This document shows positions 54,151 through 62,941 of a stretch of 64,000 nt of DNA, piece after piece. The stretch lies in assembly GCA_029564465.1 (NCBI GenBank), contig JAKQPY010000075.1:1-64000 (forward strand). Reading direction: 5' to 3'. The notes beneath the pieces are model-generated. The model was given only the letters and a program-made list of their open reading frames with translations. It did no database searches and had not been told where the DNA came from. The DNA is from JAGOEF01 sp029564465. Its GTDB lineage: Bacteria > Bacteroidota > Bacteroidia > Bacteroidales > ML635J-15. Every line of letters begins with the position of its first letter. Position 1 is the first letter of the stretch. Position numbers and translations under genes: made by a program.

Positions 54151-55800
54151 TTATGCTGTCATTGCTGCAATGTCAGCGTCAACTTCGGTGATTCCGGCAA
54201 TTCCAAAATTTTGCACCAGTACGTTGGCTACAGCCGGCGAAAGGAATCCGGGCAATGTGGGGCCGAGATGGATGTTTTTCACTCCAAGATACAACAGCGC
54301 CAGCAACACGATTACGGCTTTCTGTTCGTACCATGCAATGTTGTACACAATGGGAAGTTCGTTGATGTCTTTCAGTCCGAACACTTCCTTCAGGGTGAGT
54401 GCGATTACGGCCAGAGAGTAGCTGTCGTTGCACTGTCCTGCATCGAGTACACGGGGAATACCTCCGATGTTACCCAGTTCCAGTTTGTTGTAGCGGTATT
54501 TTGCACAGCCTGCGGTAAGAATTACGGTATCGGCAGGCAATTTAGCAGCAAATTCGGTGTAATAATCGCGCGATTTCATACGTCCGTCGCATCCTGCCAT
54601 TACAAAGAATTTACGGATGGCGCCCGATTTTACGGCATCAACCACCTTGTCGGCGAGTTGCAATACCTGATTGTGGGCAAATCCACCAATGATGGTTCCG
54701 TTTTCGATGGCTACCGGTGGCTGACATTTTTTGGCATGCTCAATAATTTCGGTGAAATCTTTAGTCTGGCCTTTCGGAGGATTTGGAATGTGTTTGGCTC
54801 CTTCTAATCCGGCAGCACCGGTGGTATAAATTTTACCGAGGTAACCTGCGTCTTTCTTCGGCGGTACAATACAGTTGGTGGTGAAAAGGATGGGCCCGTT
54901 GAAGGTTTCGAATTCTTCGCGTTGTTTCCACCATGCGTTTCCGTAGTTACCCACGAAATGTTTGTATTTTTTGAAAGCGGGATAATAATTGGCCGGAAGC
55001 ATTTCGCTGTGGGTGTAAACGTCAACGCCGGTTCCTTCGGTCTGATTCAGCAACTGCTCCATATCATTCAAATCGTGACCGCTGATGAGGATACCGGGAC
55101 GGGTTCCCACACCAATGTTTACCTCAGTAATTTCGGGGTTTCCGAATCTTTCGGTATTGGCTTTATCGAGCAAGGCCATTACATCGACACCATATTTTCC
55201 GCATTCCATTACAAGGTCAATCAGTTCGGGAACGGTCTTTTCTTCGGTGGTGGCAGCCAGACCTTTTTGCATGAATGCGAAAATCTGGTTGTTCTGATAA
55301 CCCAGATTAAATGCGTGTTCAGCGTAGGCAGCCATACCTTTAATTCCGTAGGTAAGCAGTTCTTTCAGCGAGCGGATGTCTTCGTTTTCGATCGAAAGCA
55401 CACCAATGAGGCGGCTCTTGGCTTCCATTTCGGCCAAATCGTTGCTGAACCAGCGGGTACTGGAGTGCATTTTTTCGGGAAGACTGATTCCTGCCCTTTC
55501 AATTTCTTTTTTTATCAGATCGCGTACTTCGAAACCCTGCCTGATTTTTTTCACGATGGCATCGTGATCGAAATTTGCATTGGTAATGGTAACAAACATG
55601 GCGTCGAAAACAAATTTGTTGACTTCGTCGTTCTCGATACCCTTTTCGCGGGCGATGTTAGCCAGAATAGATACTCCCTTGGTTACATAAACCAGCAGGT
55701 CCTGCATAATGGCTACATCTTCGGTTTTACCGCATACTCCGGCAATGGTGCACCCTGTGCCCTTTGCTGTTTCCTGACATTGATAACAAAACATACTCAT
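54151..55800 (-). CDS. hcp: Hydroxylamine reductase (hybrid cluster protein), class I
   Basis: 549 residues. The N-terminal cysteines are C5, C8, C17 and C23 (C-x2-C-x8-C-x5-C), the spacing of class I Hcp with a [4Fe-4S] cluster. Hybrid-cluster ligands lie in the C-terminal half: GHDLNDMEQLL, TTNCIVPP, GCDGRMKSRDYYTEF, TAGCAKYRYNKLELG and AGQCNDSYS. The family reduces NO and hydroxylamine and is a marker of nitrosative stress in anaerobes. Downstream of the ferredoxin-like gene in the same operon. Confidence 0.96.
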   Translation of the reverse strand: MSMFCYQCQETAKGTGCTIAGVCGKTEDVAIMQDLLVYVTKGVSILANIAREKGIENDEVNKFVFDAMFVTITNANFDHDAIVKKIRQGFEVRDLIKKEIERAGISLPEKMHSSTRWFSNDLAEMEAKSRLIGVLSIENEDIRSLKELLTYGIKGMAAYAEHAFNLGYQNNQIFAFMQKGLAATTEEKTVPELIDLVMECGKYGVDVMALLDKANTERFGNPEITEVNIGVGTRPGILISGHDLNDMEQLLNQTEGTGVDVYTHSEMLPANYYPAFKKYKHFVGNYGNAWWKQREEFETFNGPILFTTNCIVPPKKDAGYLGKIYTTGAAGLEGAKHIPNPPKGQTKDFTEIIEHAKKCQPPVAIENGTIIGGFAHNQVLQLADKVVDAVKSGAIRKFFVMAGCDGRMKSRDYYTEFAAKLPADTVILTAGCAKYRYNKLELGNIGGIPRVLDAGQCNDSYSLAVIALTLKEVFGLKDINELPIVYNIAWYEQKAVIVLLALLYLGVKNIHLGPTLPGFLSPAVANVLVQNFGIAGITEVDADIAAMTA

Positions 55801-55837
55801 AATTTTAAAATTTTTAGTTATTGGTTTTGGTGTTTAT

Positions 55838-56767
55838 TTAAATCCAGTTATTACTGATAATATTTCCGTCGATGCCGACCACGATTTCCTTTACGGGAAC
55901 TTTCGATCCGGTTTCTTCGATGGCGCGTTTTACGATTTGTACCAGCGAGAAGCAGCAGGGCACTTCCATTCGCATCACGGTAATGGTGTTGATATGCGCA
56001 CCTGTTATGAGTGCTTTAATTTTATTGAGATATACATCGAGACCCTGATCGAGTTTCGGACAGGCAATCACCAGTTTACGGCCTTTCAGGTAATCCTGAT
56101 GGAAGTTTCCCATGCTGAAAGCGGTGCAATCGGCGGCAATCAGCAAGTCAGCTCCGTTGAAGTGTGGTGTAGAAGGGTTAATCAGATGCAGCTGAATAGG
56201 CCATTGGGTGAGTTCCGATTGCAACGAGCCTGTGCTTACCTGTGCGGCCGGTTTCTGAAAACTGCGCGCAGCCGAACCCGGACATCCTCCGCCATGATTA
56301 TGACCATGTGCATGATGCACAGGCTCTTCAAACTCTTCATCGTGATCGTGGCCACCACAACCACACGACGAAGCCTGCTGTTTGCTGCGTAAGCCTTCAA
56401 CTACCTCCTCGATGCGGAAAGCCAATTCCTCCTTGTGGTCGAACAAATACGTAATGCCCTGTTTGAAAAATACTTCCTGCTGATGGTCGAGCAGATGCTT
56501 CAGATGCGCAATAATGGTGTTTTTACCTTTGGGAATCATTCCCTTGATTACTTCCACCTCGTTGTATTCCTCAGCCTCGCGCTCCTCGATACTGATGGCT
56601 CCTTCGGGACAATGGCCCAGACAGGCTCCGAGTCCGTCACACATCAGGTCGCTGATAAGGCGTGCTTTTCCGTCAATAATTTGCAGGGCTCCTTCGTGGC
56701 AATTCGGTACACAATTACCACAACCATTACACAAATCTTCGTCAATTTTTATAATGCTTCTTTTCAT
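55838..56767 (-). CDS. Ferredoxin-like protein with His-rich linker and C-terminal domain
   Basis: 309 residues. Cluster 1: C13-x2-C16-x2-C19-x3-C23. Cluster 2 region: C43-x5-C49-x3-C53-P, lacking the usual fourth Cys (Leu46), so its cluster may be [3Fe-4S] or use another ligand. A helical region (about 65-130) is followed by a Cys/His/Asp-rich linker (about 131-165; CGCGGHDHDEE, HHAHGHNHGGGC) that looks like a metal-binding tail, then a domain (about 185-309) with ADCTAFSMG and VPCCFSLVQIVKRAIE. It heads the hcp operon and probably supplies electrons or metal to it. The HcpR-like operator is 55 bases upstream. Confidence 0.82.
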   Translation of the reverse strand: MKRSIIKIDEDLCNGCGNCVPNCHEGALQIIDGKARLISDLMCDGLGACLGHCPEGAISIEEREAEEYNEVEVIKGMIPKGKNTIIAHLKHLLDHQQEVFFKQGITYLFDHKEELAFRIEEVVEGLRSKQQASSCGCGGHDHDEEFEEPVHHAHGHNHGGGCPGSAARSFQKPAAQVSTGSLQSELTQWPIQLHLINPSTPHFNGADLLIAADCTAFSMGNFHQDYLKGRKLVIACPKLDQGLDVYLNKIKALITGAHINTITVMRMEVPCCFSLVQIVKRAIEETGSKVPVKEIVVGIDGNIISNNWI

Positions 56768-56821
56768 GTTGCTTTTGTTTTAAATTATGTCACAAAAATC
56801 GTTTGAAAATCCGAATGAAAA

Positions 56822-56837
56822 TGTAACATTTGTTACA
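56822..56837. promoter_or_regulatory. Perfect palindromic operator of the Crp/Fnr (HcpR) type
   Basis: TGTAACATTTGTTACA: TGTAAC and GTTACA arms around four bases, the 16-bp dyad expected of a Crp/Fnr-family dimer. It lies between the divergent regulator gene (20 bases before its ATG) and the hcp operon (55 bases before its first ATG). From memory, GTAAC-N4-GTTAC is a consensus reported for HcpR in some anaerobes. Neither start has a strong TAnnTTTG element. Confidence 0.85.
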
Positions 56838-56857
56838 AAATTGAAAAAAAGCTTTAT

Positions 56858-57538
56858 ATGCCGGAAATAAATTTATTTAAAGTACTAACATCAGGGGCTG
56901 TTTTTGCAGGCCTCGATGAAGCAGCGGTAATGAAAATTCTTGCAGGAGTGCACTATCAGGTAAAGGCATACGAAAAAGACGGGATGGTAGCTACAAAGGG
57001 AGAGCCCTGCGAATGGCTGCAGGTGGTAATTTCGGGCACAGTGCGCGGCGAAATGACCGATACCGAAGGTAAGGTGTTGAAAATCGAAAATGTGGGAGCC
57101 GGACAGACAATTGCCATTGCTTTTTTGTACGGGCGAAATGCGCGGTATCCGGTGAATGTTATTGCCAACAGCGACTGCAGCATATTCAGAATTTCGAAAA
57201 CCGATATGATAAAAGTAATGCAGCAGTTTCCTCAGGTACTCGAGAACATGCTGATTATGGTTTCCGAAAAAGCACAATTTTTATCGGGAAGGATACATTT
57301 TCTCACCCTTAAAACAATCAAGGAAAAAATTGCTGCATATATAATAAGTAGGTTGCGACCAAACACCATTTCGTTGGAACTCGACAAAAACCAGGGAGAA
57401 CTGGCTGAATATTTCGGTGTGACACGCCCGGCCCTGGCCCGTGCGCTGAAACAGCTCGAAGATGAAAAGCTTATCGGGGTAAAAGGGAGAACCATTCAGG
57501 TTTTCAACAGGGAAGGTTTGCTCCGTTTATCAATGTAA
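56858..57538 (+). CDS. HcpR-like Crp/Fnr family transcriptional regulator
   Basis: 226 residues: cyclic-nucleotide-binding-type sensor domain (about 20-120), a long dimer helix (about 125-150) and a C-terminal winged helix-turn-helix (about 165-225), with the recognition segment ELAEYFGVTRPALARALKQLEDE (about 187-209). It lacks the N-terminal Cys group of oxygen-sensing Fnr, so it is probably a heme- or ligand-type sensor, as in HcpR. Divergent from the hcp operon with a shared palindrome; it likely controls the operon and itself. Confidence 0.87.
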   Translation: MPEINLFKVLTSGAVFAGLDEAAVMKILAGVHYQVKAYEKDGMVATKGEPCEWLQVVISGTVRGEMTDTEGKVLKIENVGAGQTIAIAFLYGRNARYPVNVIANSDCSIFRISKTDMIKVMQQFPQVLENMLIMVSEKAQFLSGRIHFLTLKTIKEKIAAYIISRLRPNTISLELDKNQGELAEYFGVTRPALARALKQLEDEKLIGVKGRTIQVFNREGLLRLSM

Positions 57539-57654
57539 ATGGGGCTGGCACACATATTGAGTCAGTGATTGCCACACGTATTGATTAAAATTTAAAATCA
57601 TTCGTAATTTTTAAGTATTTTATTTATTTTAGCAACCAAACAAAAAGTATAATT

Positions 57655-59220
57655 ATGAAAAAGCTCATTTTGTCGGTCGTGTTTGCTCTCTGTATTGCAG
57701 CATCAGTGCTTTCGCAACCTTTGGCAGTAAATTTCGGAGGAGGTCTCGACTACACAATGCCGAAGAATAACGACATGGTTCGGCTTATTGGTGGCGATTC
57801 ACGAAGTATGTTTGCCATCAGAATCGACGATAAAGACCAGTTATATCTCGATCAGTTCGATGCCAACTCGATGATGCAGTCTTCAACCAGTCCGCTGACT
57901 ATTCCTTCGGTCGATGGTATCCAGGGCAAATTTGTGGATTTGTTTTTTATCGATGGAAAATTGATTCTTTTCACCGAAGTGCTGAACAATACCCGAAAAG
58001 AAAAAACCCTGTATGCTCAGTTTATTGATGACAGGGGTAAAATTATGGGTGAAACCGAACCCATTGGCCGTTTGCTGGAGCAAAACACAGCGGTTGATTT
58101 TAATGTGGAACTCAGCAGCGATGGTGAATATATTTTCGTGTATTACAATCAACCTTTTGTGAAGTACAACGAAGAGTTATTTTATCTCAAAGTTTTCGGT
58201 TCAGACCTTGAAGAAAAATATGATGTTGACGTAAAACTTCCGATGAACAATCTGGTTTTCTCCGTTGTTCAGTACGAAACCAACAAACTGGGGCTGGTGT
58301 ATATGATTGCCGAGATTACCCCCGAAAAGCGTAACAAACGCAGTAATGTATCGGCAGCCAGTCAGTTTAAACTGATAGTTTACGATGTGAAAGCCGACAA
58401 AGCTGAAGCCTACGATATCAAAGCAGAAAAATACGAACTTGCCAACCTGATTATGGGTACCGATTTGTCGGGTAATGTTGACATTTATGGATTAATGACC
58501 CGTAAAGGAAAAGTTGAAACGGAAGGAATTTTCCATAAAAAATTCGATATTACGACCCGTAAATTTATTTCGGCTGATGCCAAAAAAGGGTATTATATTT
58601 TCAAACGTGAGGAATTACCGGAATTCCGGAACCCCAGGGTTTCAGAACGCATTGATCAGGTGTATAACTATGCATTGAAAAACGTATTGTACCTGGCCAA
58701 CGGTAGTTCAGTTGTTGTAATGGAGCATCAGAACTACTGGATGGATTCGATGCCCGACCCGCAGACAAAACAAACCACCTATCAGGAGTACCTTAAGTTT
58801 AACGATATTCTGATTGCCTGCACCGATGCACAAAACAACATGATTTGGATGAAGCGCATTCCCAAAAGCCAGAAAAGCTACAACGACTATGGCAAATATT
58901 CATCATTTTACGCTACGGTTAACCTCGATTGGGTGATGCTATTTTATAACGATAACCCCAAGAACATAAAGAACCTGAGTAAAAAGATTCTCGATGGGAC
59001 CAAATACTCTTCCTGCTTTTTACCCGACCGTACGGGCAATCCCGTTGTGGTGAGTGTATTTGCTGATGGCGACATCATTGGGTATCCGATGTTCGAAAAG
59101 AAACAGAAGAAAAATATCATTGTTCCGTCGATGATTACCCGCTATGGCGACACCTATATGGCATACACCCAGAAAGGGGTAAAGTATAAATTTGGGACTT
59201 TCACCATTTCGCTTCGATAG
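57655..59220 (+). CDS. Secreted protein of unknown function
   Basis: 521 residues with a signal peptide (about 1-20, ending VLSQP). The mature protein is beta-rich, with repeats of about 45-60 residues carrying charged turns (for example FVDLFFIDGKLILFTEV), perhaps a propeller. There is no T9SS domain and no membrane segment. I see no family I can name. It stands alone; a -7-like element TATTTTAG (57625-57632) is 23 bases upstream, with a TTCG 20 bases further up. Confidence 0.7.
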   Translation: MKKLILSVVFALCIAASVLSQPLAVNFGGGLDYTMPKNNDMVRLIGGDSRSMFAIRIDDKDQLYLDQFDANSMMQSSTSPLTIPSVDGIQGKFVDLFFIDGKLILFTEVLNNTRKEKTLYAQFIDDRGKIMGETEPIGRLLEQNTAVDFNVELSSDGEYIFVYYNQPFVKYNEELFYLKVFGSDLEEKYDVDVKLPMNNLVFSVVQYETNKLGLVYMIAEITPEKRNKRSNVSAASQFKLIVYDVKADKAEAYDIKAEKYELANLIMGTDLSGNVDIYGLMTRKGKVETEGIFHKKFDITTRKFISADAKKGYYIFKREELPEFRNPRVSERIDQVYNYALKNVLYLANGSSVVVMEHQNYWMDSMPDPQTKQTTYQEYLKFNDILIACTDAQNNMIWMKRIPKSQKSYNDYGKYSSFYATVNLDWVMLFYNDNPKNIKNLSKKILDGTKYSSCFLPDRTGNPVVVSVFADGDIIGYPMFEKKQKKNIIVPSMITRYGDTYMAYTQKGVKYKFGTFTISLR

Positions 59221-59240
59221 AAATTAAAAAGAGTTGATAT

Positions 59241-59266
59241 AAAAAGCGCAGAGAAATTCTGCGTTT
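59241..59266 (+). terminator. Rho-independent terminator
   Basis: CGCAGA and TCTGCG arms around a five-base loop, preceded by five A and followed by TTTTTTG, 20 bases after the stop at 59220. Confidence 0.8.
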
Positions 59267-59342
59267 TTTGTTTTACAATTCAGTGAGTTGCAATTTTATC
59301 GTTACCTTGCACCGGACAAATCATCTGAACTCAGGCTCTGAT

Positions 59343-60086
59343 ATGGCGAAGGCCTTTAAAATATTACTGATTTTGTGCGTTGCTTTTGTATCGTCTCACT
59401 TTACTAAGGGACAACAGGTGCAGCAGGCTCCCGATTTTACCATTACCGACACGGATGGAAACACGGTAAACCTGTATAGCATTCTTGATGAAGGAAAAAC
59501 TGTGCTGCTGTTTTTTTTCAATATCGACTGCGGACATTGCCACTTACAGGCCCCCGATGTTGACTCGGTATGGCAGGCAACAGGTTTTGGAGCAGGGAAT
59601 GTCGTGGTTTGGGGCTTCGAGACATCAACACTCCAGGAGGTTTACAACGAAGATGTTGTATTATTTAAAACCGAAACCGGCATTGGGTTTCCTTGTTTCT
59701 CGAATTATAATCAGGAACCGGTGCATCAATATTTCAATGTAAGCTATACTCCACAGATTCACATTATCTGTCCCGATAAACGCCGTTCGGAAATATCGTT
59801 TTACGAGATGCTCGAAAGCATTGCCGGATGCGGGCCAAACATTATTACCAATCTGCCCGCAATAAACCCGCTAACAGCCATAATAACAGACAAGCATCTT
59901 CTCATCGAAAATGCGGGTAGAGAAAGAATTAAAATTCAGGTGTTTAATATGTTGGGAGTTTGTGTTTTTTCGGGTGAAGTAGAAGCAGAAAGCCAGATTT
60001 TGGTTGCTTTACCCGAAAATGCTGATGTGTTTTTACTGCGATCGGTTTCTGGCGGAATGGCTCATGTTTTGAAAATAGTGAGATAG
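59343..60086 (+). CDS. Secreted thioredoxin-like protein with C-terminal T9SS-like domain
   Basis: 247 residues from the ATG at 59343. Signal peptide (about 1-24), then a thioredoxin/AhpC-TSA-like fold (about 28-175) with the redox motif CGHC (63-66) in FFFNIDCGHCHLQAP and a cis-Pro candidate in SYTPQIHII. The last 75 residues (IDNKH-like strands, VFNMLGVCVFSGEVE) resemble a diverged T9SS type A sorting domain without the usual YPNP motif. It should act outside the cytoplasm as a thiol-disulfide protein. It is one base before the next lipoprotein gene. Confidence 0.8.
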   Translation: MAKAFKILLILCVAFVSSHFTKGQQVQQAPDFTITDTDGNTVNLYSILDEGKTVLLFFFNIDCGHCHLQAPDVDSVWQATGFGAGNVVVWGFETSTLQEVYNEDVVLFKTETGIGFPCFSNYNQEPVHQYFNVSYTPQIHIICPDKRRSEISFYEMLESIAGCGPNIITNLPAINPLTAIITDKHLLIENAGRERIKIQVFNMLGVCVFSGEVEAESQILVALPENADVFLLRSVSGGMAHVLKIVR

Positions 60087-60087
60087 T

Positions 60088-60450
60088 ATGATAAAACGGA
60101 TTTTCTTTTTTTTCGTTGCGGCAATTGTTTGCATGCAGGCTTGCGAAACAATCTATAATTACGATTTAAGTTTTACGATGACACCGGGAGGTCAATCGGT
60201 GCGTAATGCTCTGGCAGATTTTATTCCCGAATCGGTGAACGCTCGTAAAGGAAGTATTTCGAACGATATCGAAATTATGTTTCAGCAGATTGATGCCAGT
60301 CAGCAGACCATAATTGATTCGTTGCGCAACGATTTGCGACCAACATCCGACACTACGGTGGTTTTTTCGCTTGATGTTTCGGCTCTTGACCCCGACAACA
60401 AAGTAACTACCCGAAACTACACACGTAATTTTTCGCTACCGGCGTGGTAA
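60088..60450 (+). CDS. Small lipoprotein of unknown function
   Basis: 120 residues with lipobox MQAC (Cys about residue 19). The mature part is polar, with no known domain. It is the second gene of a two-gene unit with the thioredoxin-like gene, suggesting a joint role in the envelope. Confidence 0.65.
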   Translation: MIKRIFFFFVAAIVCMQACETIYNYDLSFTMTPGGQSVRNALADFIPESVNARKGSISNDIEIMFQQIDASQQTIIDSLRNDLRPTSDTTVVFSLDVSALDPDNKVTTRNYTRNFSLPAW

Positions 60451-60498
60451 TTCATTGCTAAAATACGTAACTTTACTTGCTTATTTAATTGCTTGACT

Positions 60499-61449
60499 AT
60501 GAAAAAAGTCCTAGTGCTCGATTCGGTTCATCCGGTGATGTGTGAAATACTTCAGGCTGCCGGTTACGAAACAGTGGTAAACACCAAGATGTCGCGATAC
60601 GAGTTGATACTCGAAATAATCAACTATTCAGGTATCATTCTGCGTAGCCGCATTACCATGGATAAAGAAATTATTGATCGTGCGAGAAAGCTGGAGTTTA
60701 TTGGCCGGGTTGGAGCCGGAATGGAAAGTATCGATGTGGAATATGCTGCTTCAAAAGGGATTGTTTGCTTCAATTCGCCCGAAGGCAACCGCGATGCAGT
60801 AGCCGAACATGCTCTCGGTATGCTGCTGGCTATCGAAAATAATCTATTTCATGCCAGTTTGCAGGTGAAAAGCGGCAAATGGATTCGCGAAGAGAATCGG
60901 GGGGTCGAACTGAAGGGCAAAACCATTGGTATTATTGGTTATGGAAATATGGGCAGTGCATTTGCCCGGCGGCTGAGCGGATTTGGGTGCAGGGTACTGG
61001 CTTACGATAAGTACAAATCAGGGTATTCCGATCAGTTTGCAACGGAGTGCGACATGCAGACGATATTTGAGGAAACCGATGTATTAAGCCTGCATGTTCC
61101 ATTGACAGCAGAAACACAGTATTTGTTTTGCACAGGCTATATTTCTAATTTCAGGAAAAACATTGTTTTAATAAACACTGCCCGTGGGCCCGTGGTAAAA
61201 ACGGCCGATCTGGTCGATGGAATGAAAAGGGGAAAGATTGTTGCAGCAGCCCTTGATGTGATTGAATATGAGGAAACATCGTTTGAGCAAACATCCGACC
61301 TGCTGCAACATGCGGAATTTCGCTATCTGGCAGCATCAGACAAGGTAATTCTTACACCACATATTGCCGGATGGACAGTAGAATCGAAATACAAATTGTC
61401 GGAAGTGCTGGCAAATAAAATTGTTTCACATTTCAGGAATAAATCCTAA
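60499..61449 (+). CDS. D-2-hydroxyacid dehydrogenase (phosphoglycerate dehydrogenase-like)
   Basis: 316 residues from the ATG at 60499 (two codons inside a TTG frame). Rossmann domain with GIIGYGNMGSAFARRL (about 143-158, GxGxxG), DKYKSGY after the second strand (cofactor specificity region), INTARGPVVKTADL (about 225-238), and the catalytic His in LTPHIAGWTVES (about 286-297); the catalytic Arg and Glu are in ARGP and EYEETSF. There is no ACT domain, so serine feedback is unlikely. Could be 3-phosphoglycerate, hydroxypyruvate or lactate dehydrogenase. The next gene begins five bases on. Confidence 0.85.
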   Translation: MKKVLVLDSVHPVMCEILQAAGYETVVNTKMSRYELILEIINYSGIILRSRITMDKEIIDRARKLEFIGRVGAGMESIDVEYAASKGIVCFNSPEGNRDAVAEHALGMLLAIENNLFHASLQVKSGKWIREENRGVELKGKTIGIIGYGNMGSAFARRLSGFGCRVLAYDKYKSGYSDQFATECDMQTIFEETDVLSLHVPLTAETQYLFCTGYISNFRKNIVLINTARGPVVKTADLVDGMKRGKIVAAALDVIEYEETSFEQTSDLLQHAEFRYLAASDKVILTPHIAGWTVESKYKLSEVLANKIVSHFRNKS

Positions 61450-61454
61450 CAGGT

Positions 61455-61994
61455 ATGAGCATTATCAACGAAAATCAACTGGTGCACGATAGCCTGCATC
61501 GCGTTGCCGGACTGATGGCTGTGGCAGCCAGAACCGCGCCAAAAGCCAGGGGAATTGGCAATATTACCGTGTGCATTGTGGTAGGTGAAGAAATTCAGCA
61601 CCTTGCTGAAAAAATGAAACAGCTCTCGGTTGAATGGCAAATGCCCTTTTATAACCGCGATGCAGCCAACATCGGACAATGCCCGCTTGTTTTGCTGATT
61701 GGCACAAGAATCAATCCGATCGGACTGAACCATTGCGGTTTGTGCGGTCACGAAAACTGCGATACAAAGCGCCGGTTTCCCGATGTACCCTGTGCTTTCA
61801 ATACGGGTGATTTGGGTATTGCCATTGGTTCGGCTGTTTCGGTAGCAGCAAACCACCGTGTCGATTGCCGGGTTATGTTTTCGGCCGGTAAGGCTGCAAA
61901 AGCATTGAATCTGATGGGTGATGAAACAAAAATAGTGTATGCTATACCTCTGAGCGTAAGTTCGAAAAGCCCGTTTTTCGACAGGCAGCAGTAG
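61455..61994 (+). CDS. DUF2148 ferredoxin-domain protein
   Basis: 179 residues. A cluster of cysteines, NHCGLCGHENCDTKRRFPDVPC (about 96-117), fits an Fe-S or metal site; flanking segments match the DUF2148 family, widespread in anaerobes and of unknown function. Five bases after the dehydrogenase gene, so probably co-transcribed and perhaps supplying it with redox partners. Convergent with the unknown gene at 61997. Confidence 0.85.
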   Translation: MSIINENQLVHDSLHRVAGLMAVAARTAPKARGIGNITVCIVVGEEIQHLAEKMKQLSVEWQMPFYNRDAANIGQCPLVLLIGTRINPIGLNHCGLCGHENCDTKRRFPDVPCAFNTGDLGIAIGSAVSVAANHRVDCRVMFSAGKAAKALNLMGDETKIVYAIPLSVSSKSPFFDRQQ

Positions 61995-61996
61995 TT

Positions 61997-62482
61997 TTAA
62001 TCAATTTTGCCCAACACTACCACATAGTTTTTTCCGTACTTTTTTGCGCACTTGGGGCAGGTGGTGTACCACATATACCACTTCGAAATGTTGTAACCCG
62101 ATGCCCGGGCTTCGTTTTCAAAATCGATGCACCATTTTTTTGTATCACGGAAATCACCTTCGTACACCCGGCTATAAATCTTACCACTGATAGTAACGTT
62201 GTCAGCATTGGGAACCATACGGTCTGTCGCCACGTAAATATCCATGTTCCATTTGGAAGTATGATCCGATAAGCCCAACCAGTCGGGAGAGGTAGCTCCG
62301 GCGGCTTCCATTTTTGCCATCAGGCGTGTGATAACTTCCCCGAAATTCATGGGAGCATGTAATATGGTGCGCACATGGTCTTTTACAAACATTTTATTGT
62401 CCCACACATGTACCTGATTGTGCCAGTTTGATGGCTCAAACGGAGGACAACACTCCTGAAATTTGGTATTTTCGGTTGTCAT
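61997..62482 (-). CDS. Conserved protein of unknown function with Cys pairs
   Basis: 161 residues from the ATG at 62482; an in-frame TTG two codons upstream was not used. Contains adjacent Cys (CC, about 11-12) and a CPKC pair (about 146-149), which could bind zinc. WHNQVHVWDNKMFVKDHVRTI (about 21-41) and the Trp-rich SDHTSKWNMD and YMWYTTCPKC segments suggest a small-molecule or heme-type pocket. No name is assigned. It begins two bases after rpiB, so it is part of the pheS-rpiB operon. Confidence 0.7.
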   Translation of the reverse strand: MTTENTKFQECCPPFEPSNWHNQVHVWDNKMFVKDHVRTILHAPMNFGEVITRLMAKMEAAGATSPDWLGLSDHTSKWNMDIYVATDRMVPNADNVTISGKIYSRVYEGDFRDTKKWCIDFENEARASGYNISKWYMWYTTCPKCAKKYGKNYVVVLGKID

Positions 62483-62484
62483 GC

Positions 62485-62931
62485 TCAATTGTTTTTATAA
62501 GGTATTTTGTCGATACGCCGTTGATGTCGCCCGCCTTCGAATCCGGTATTCAGAAAAGCATCGATAATATCGGCAGCTTCCATCACGTTGACAAAGCGTG
62601 CCGGCAGCGAGCAAACATTGGCGTTGTTATGCAGGCGTGCCAGCGAAGCAATTTCGGGATTCCAGCACAGGGCAGCCCTTATACCGGCATGTTTATTCAG
62701 CGTCATACTGATGCCATTACCGCTTCCACATATTGCAATTCCCAAATCACAATCACCTCTTTCGATGGCCAGGGCCAGGGTATGGGCAAAATCGGGGTAA
62801 TCGCAGCTTTCTTCGCTGTGGCAACCAAAATCGGTGCATTCATGTCCGGCTCCTTCAACATACCCAAACAAAAACTCCTTTGTCTGGAATCCTGCATGAT
62901 CGCAGGCAAATCCTATTTTAAGTTTTTCCAT
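62485..62931 (-). CDS. rpiB: Ribose-5-phosphate isomerase B
   Basis: 148 residues. Interconverts ribose-5-phosphate and ribulose-5-phosphate in the pentose phosphate path. DHAG (11-14), DYPDFAH (about 44-50), the catalytic Cys in AICGSGNGISM (about 66-76) and the EGGRHQRRIDKI end match the LacAB/RpiB family. Ten bases after pheS, two bases before the unknown gene. Confidence 0.94.
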   Translation of the reverse strand: MEKLKIGFACDHAGFQTKEFLFGYVEGAGHECTDFGCHSEESCDYPDFAHTLALAIERGDCDLGIAICGSGNGISMTLNKHAGIRAALCWNPEIASLARLHNNANVCSLPARFVNVMEAADIIDAFLNTGFEGGRHQRRIDKIPYKNN

Positions 62932-62941
62932 TATGCACTAT

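Noticed and set aside
54922..55857. 311-residue plus-strand frame opposite hcp
   Set aside because: It is fully antisense to hcp, whose cysteine motifs and length are intact; the antisense protein has no domain features.
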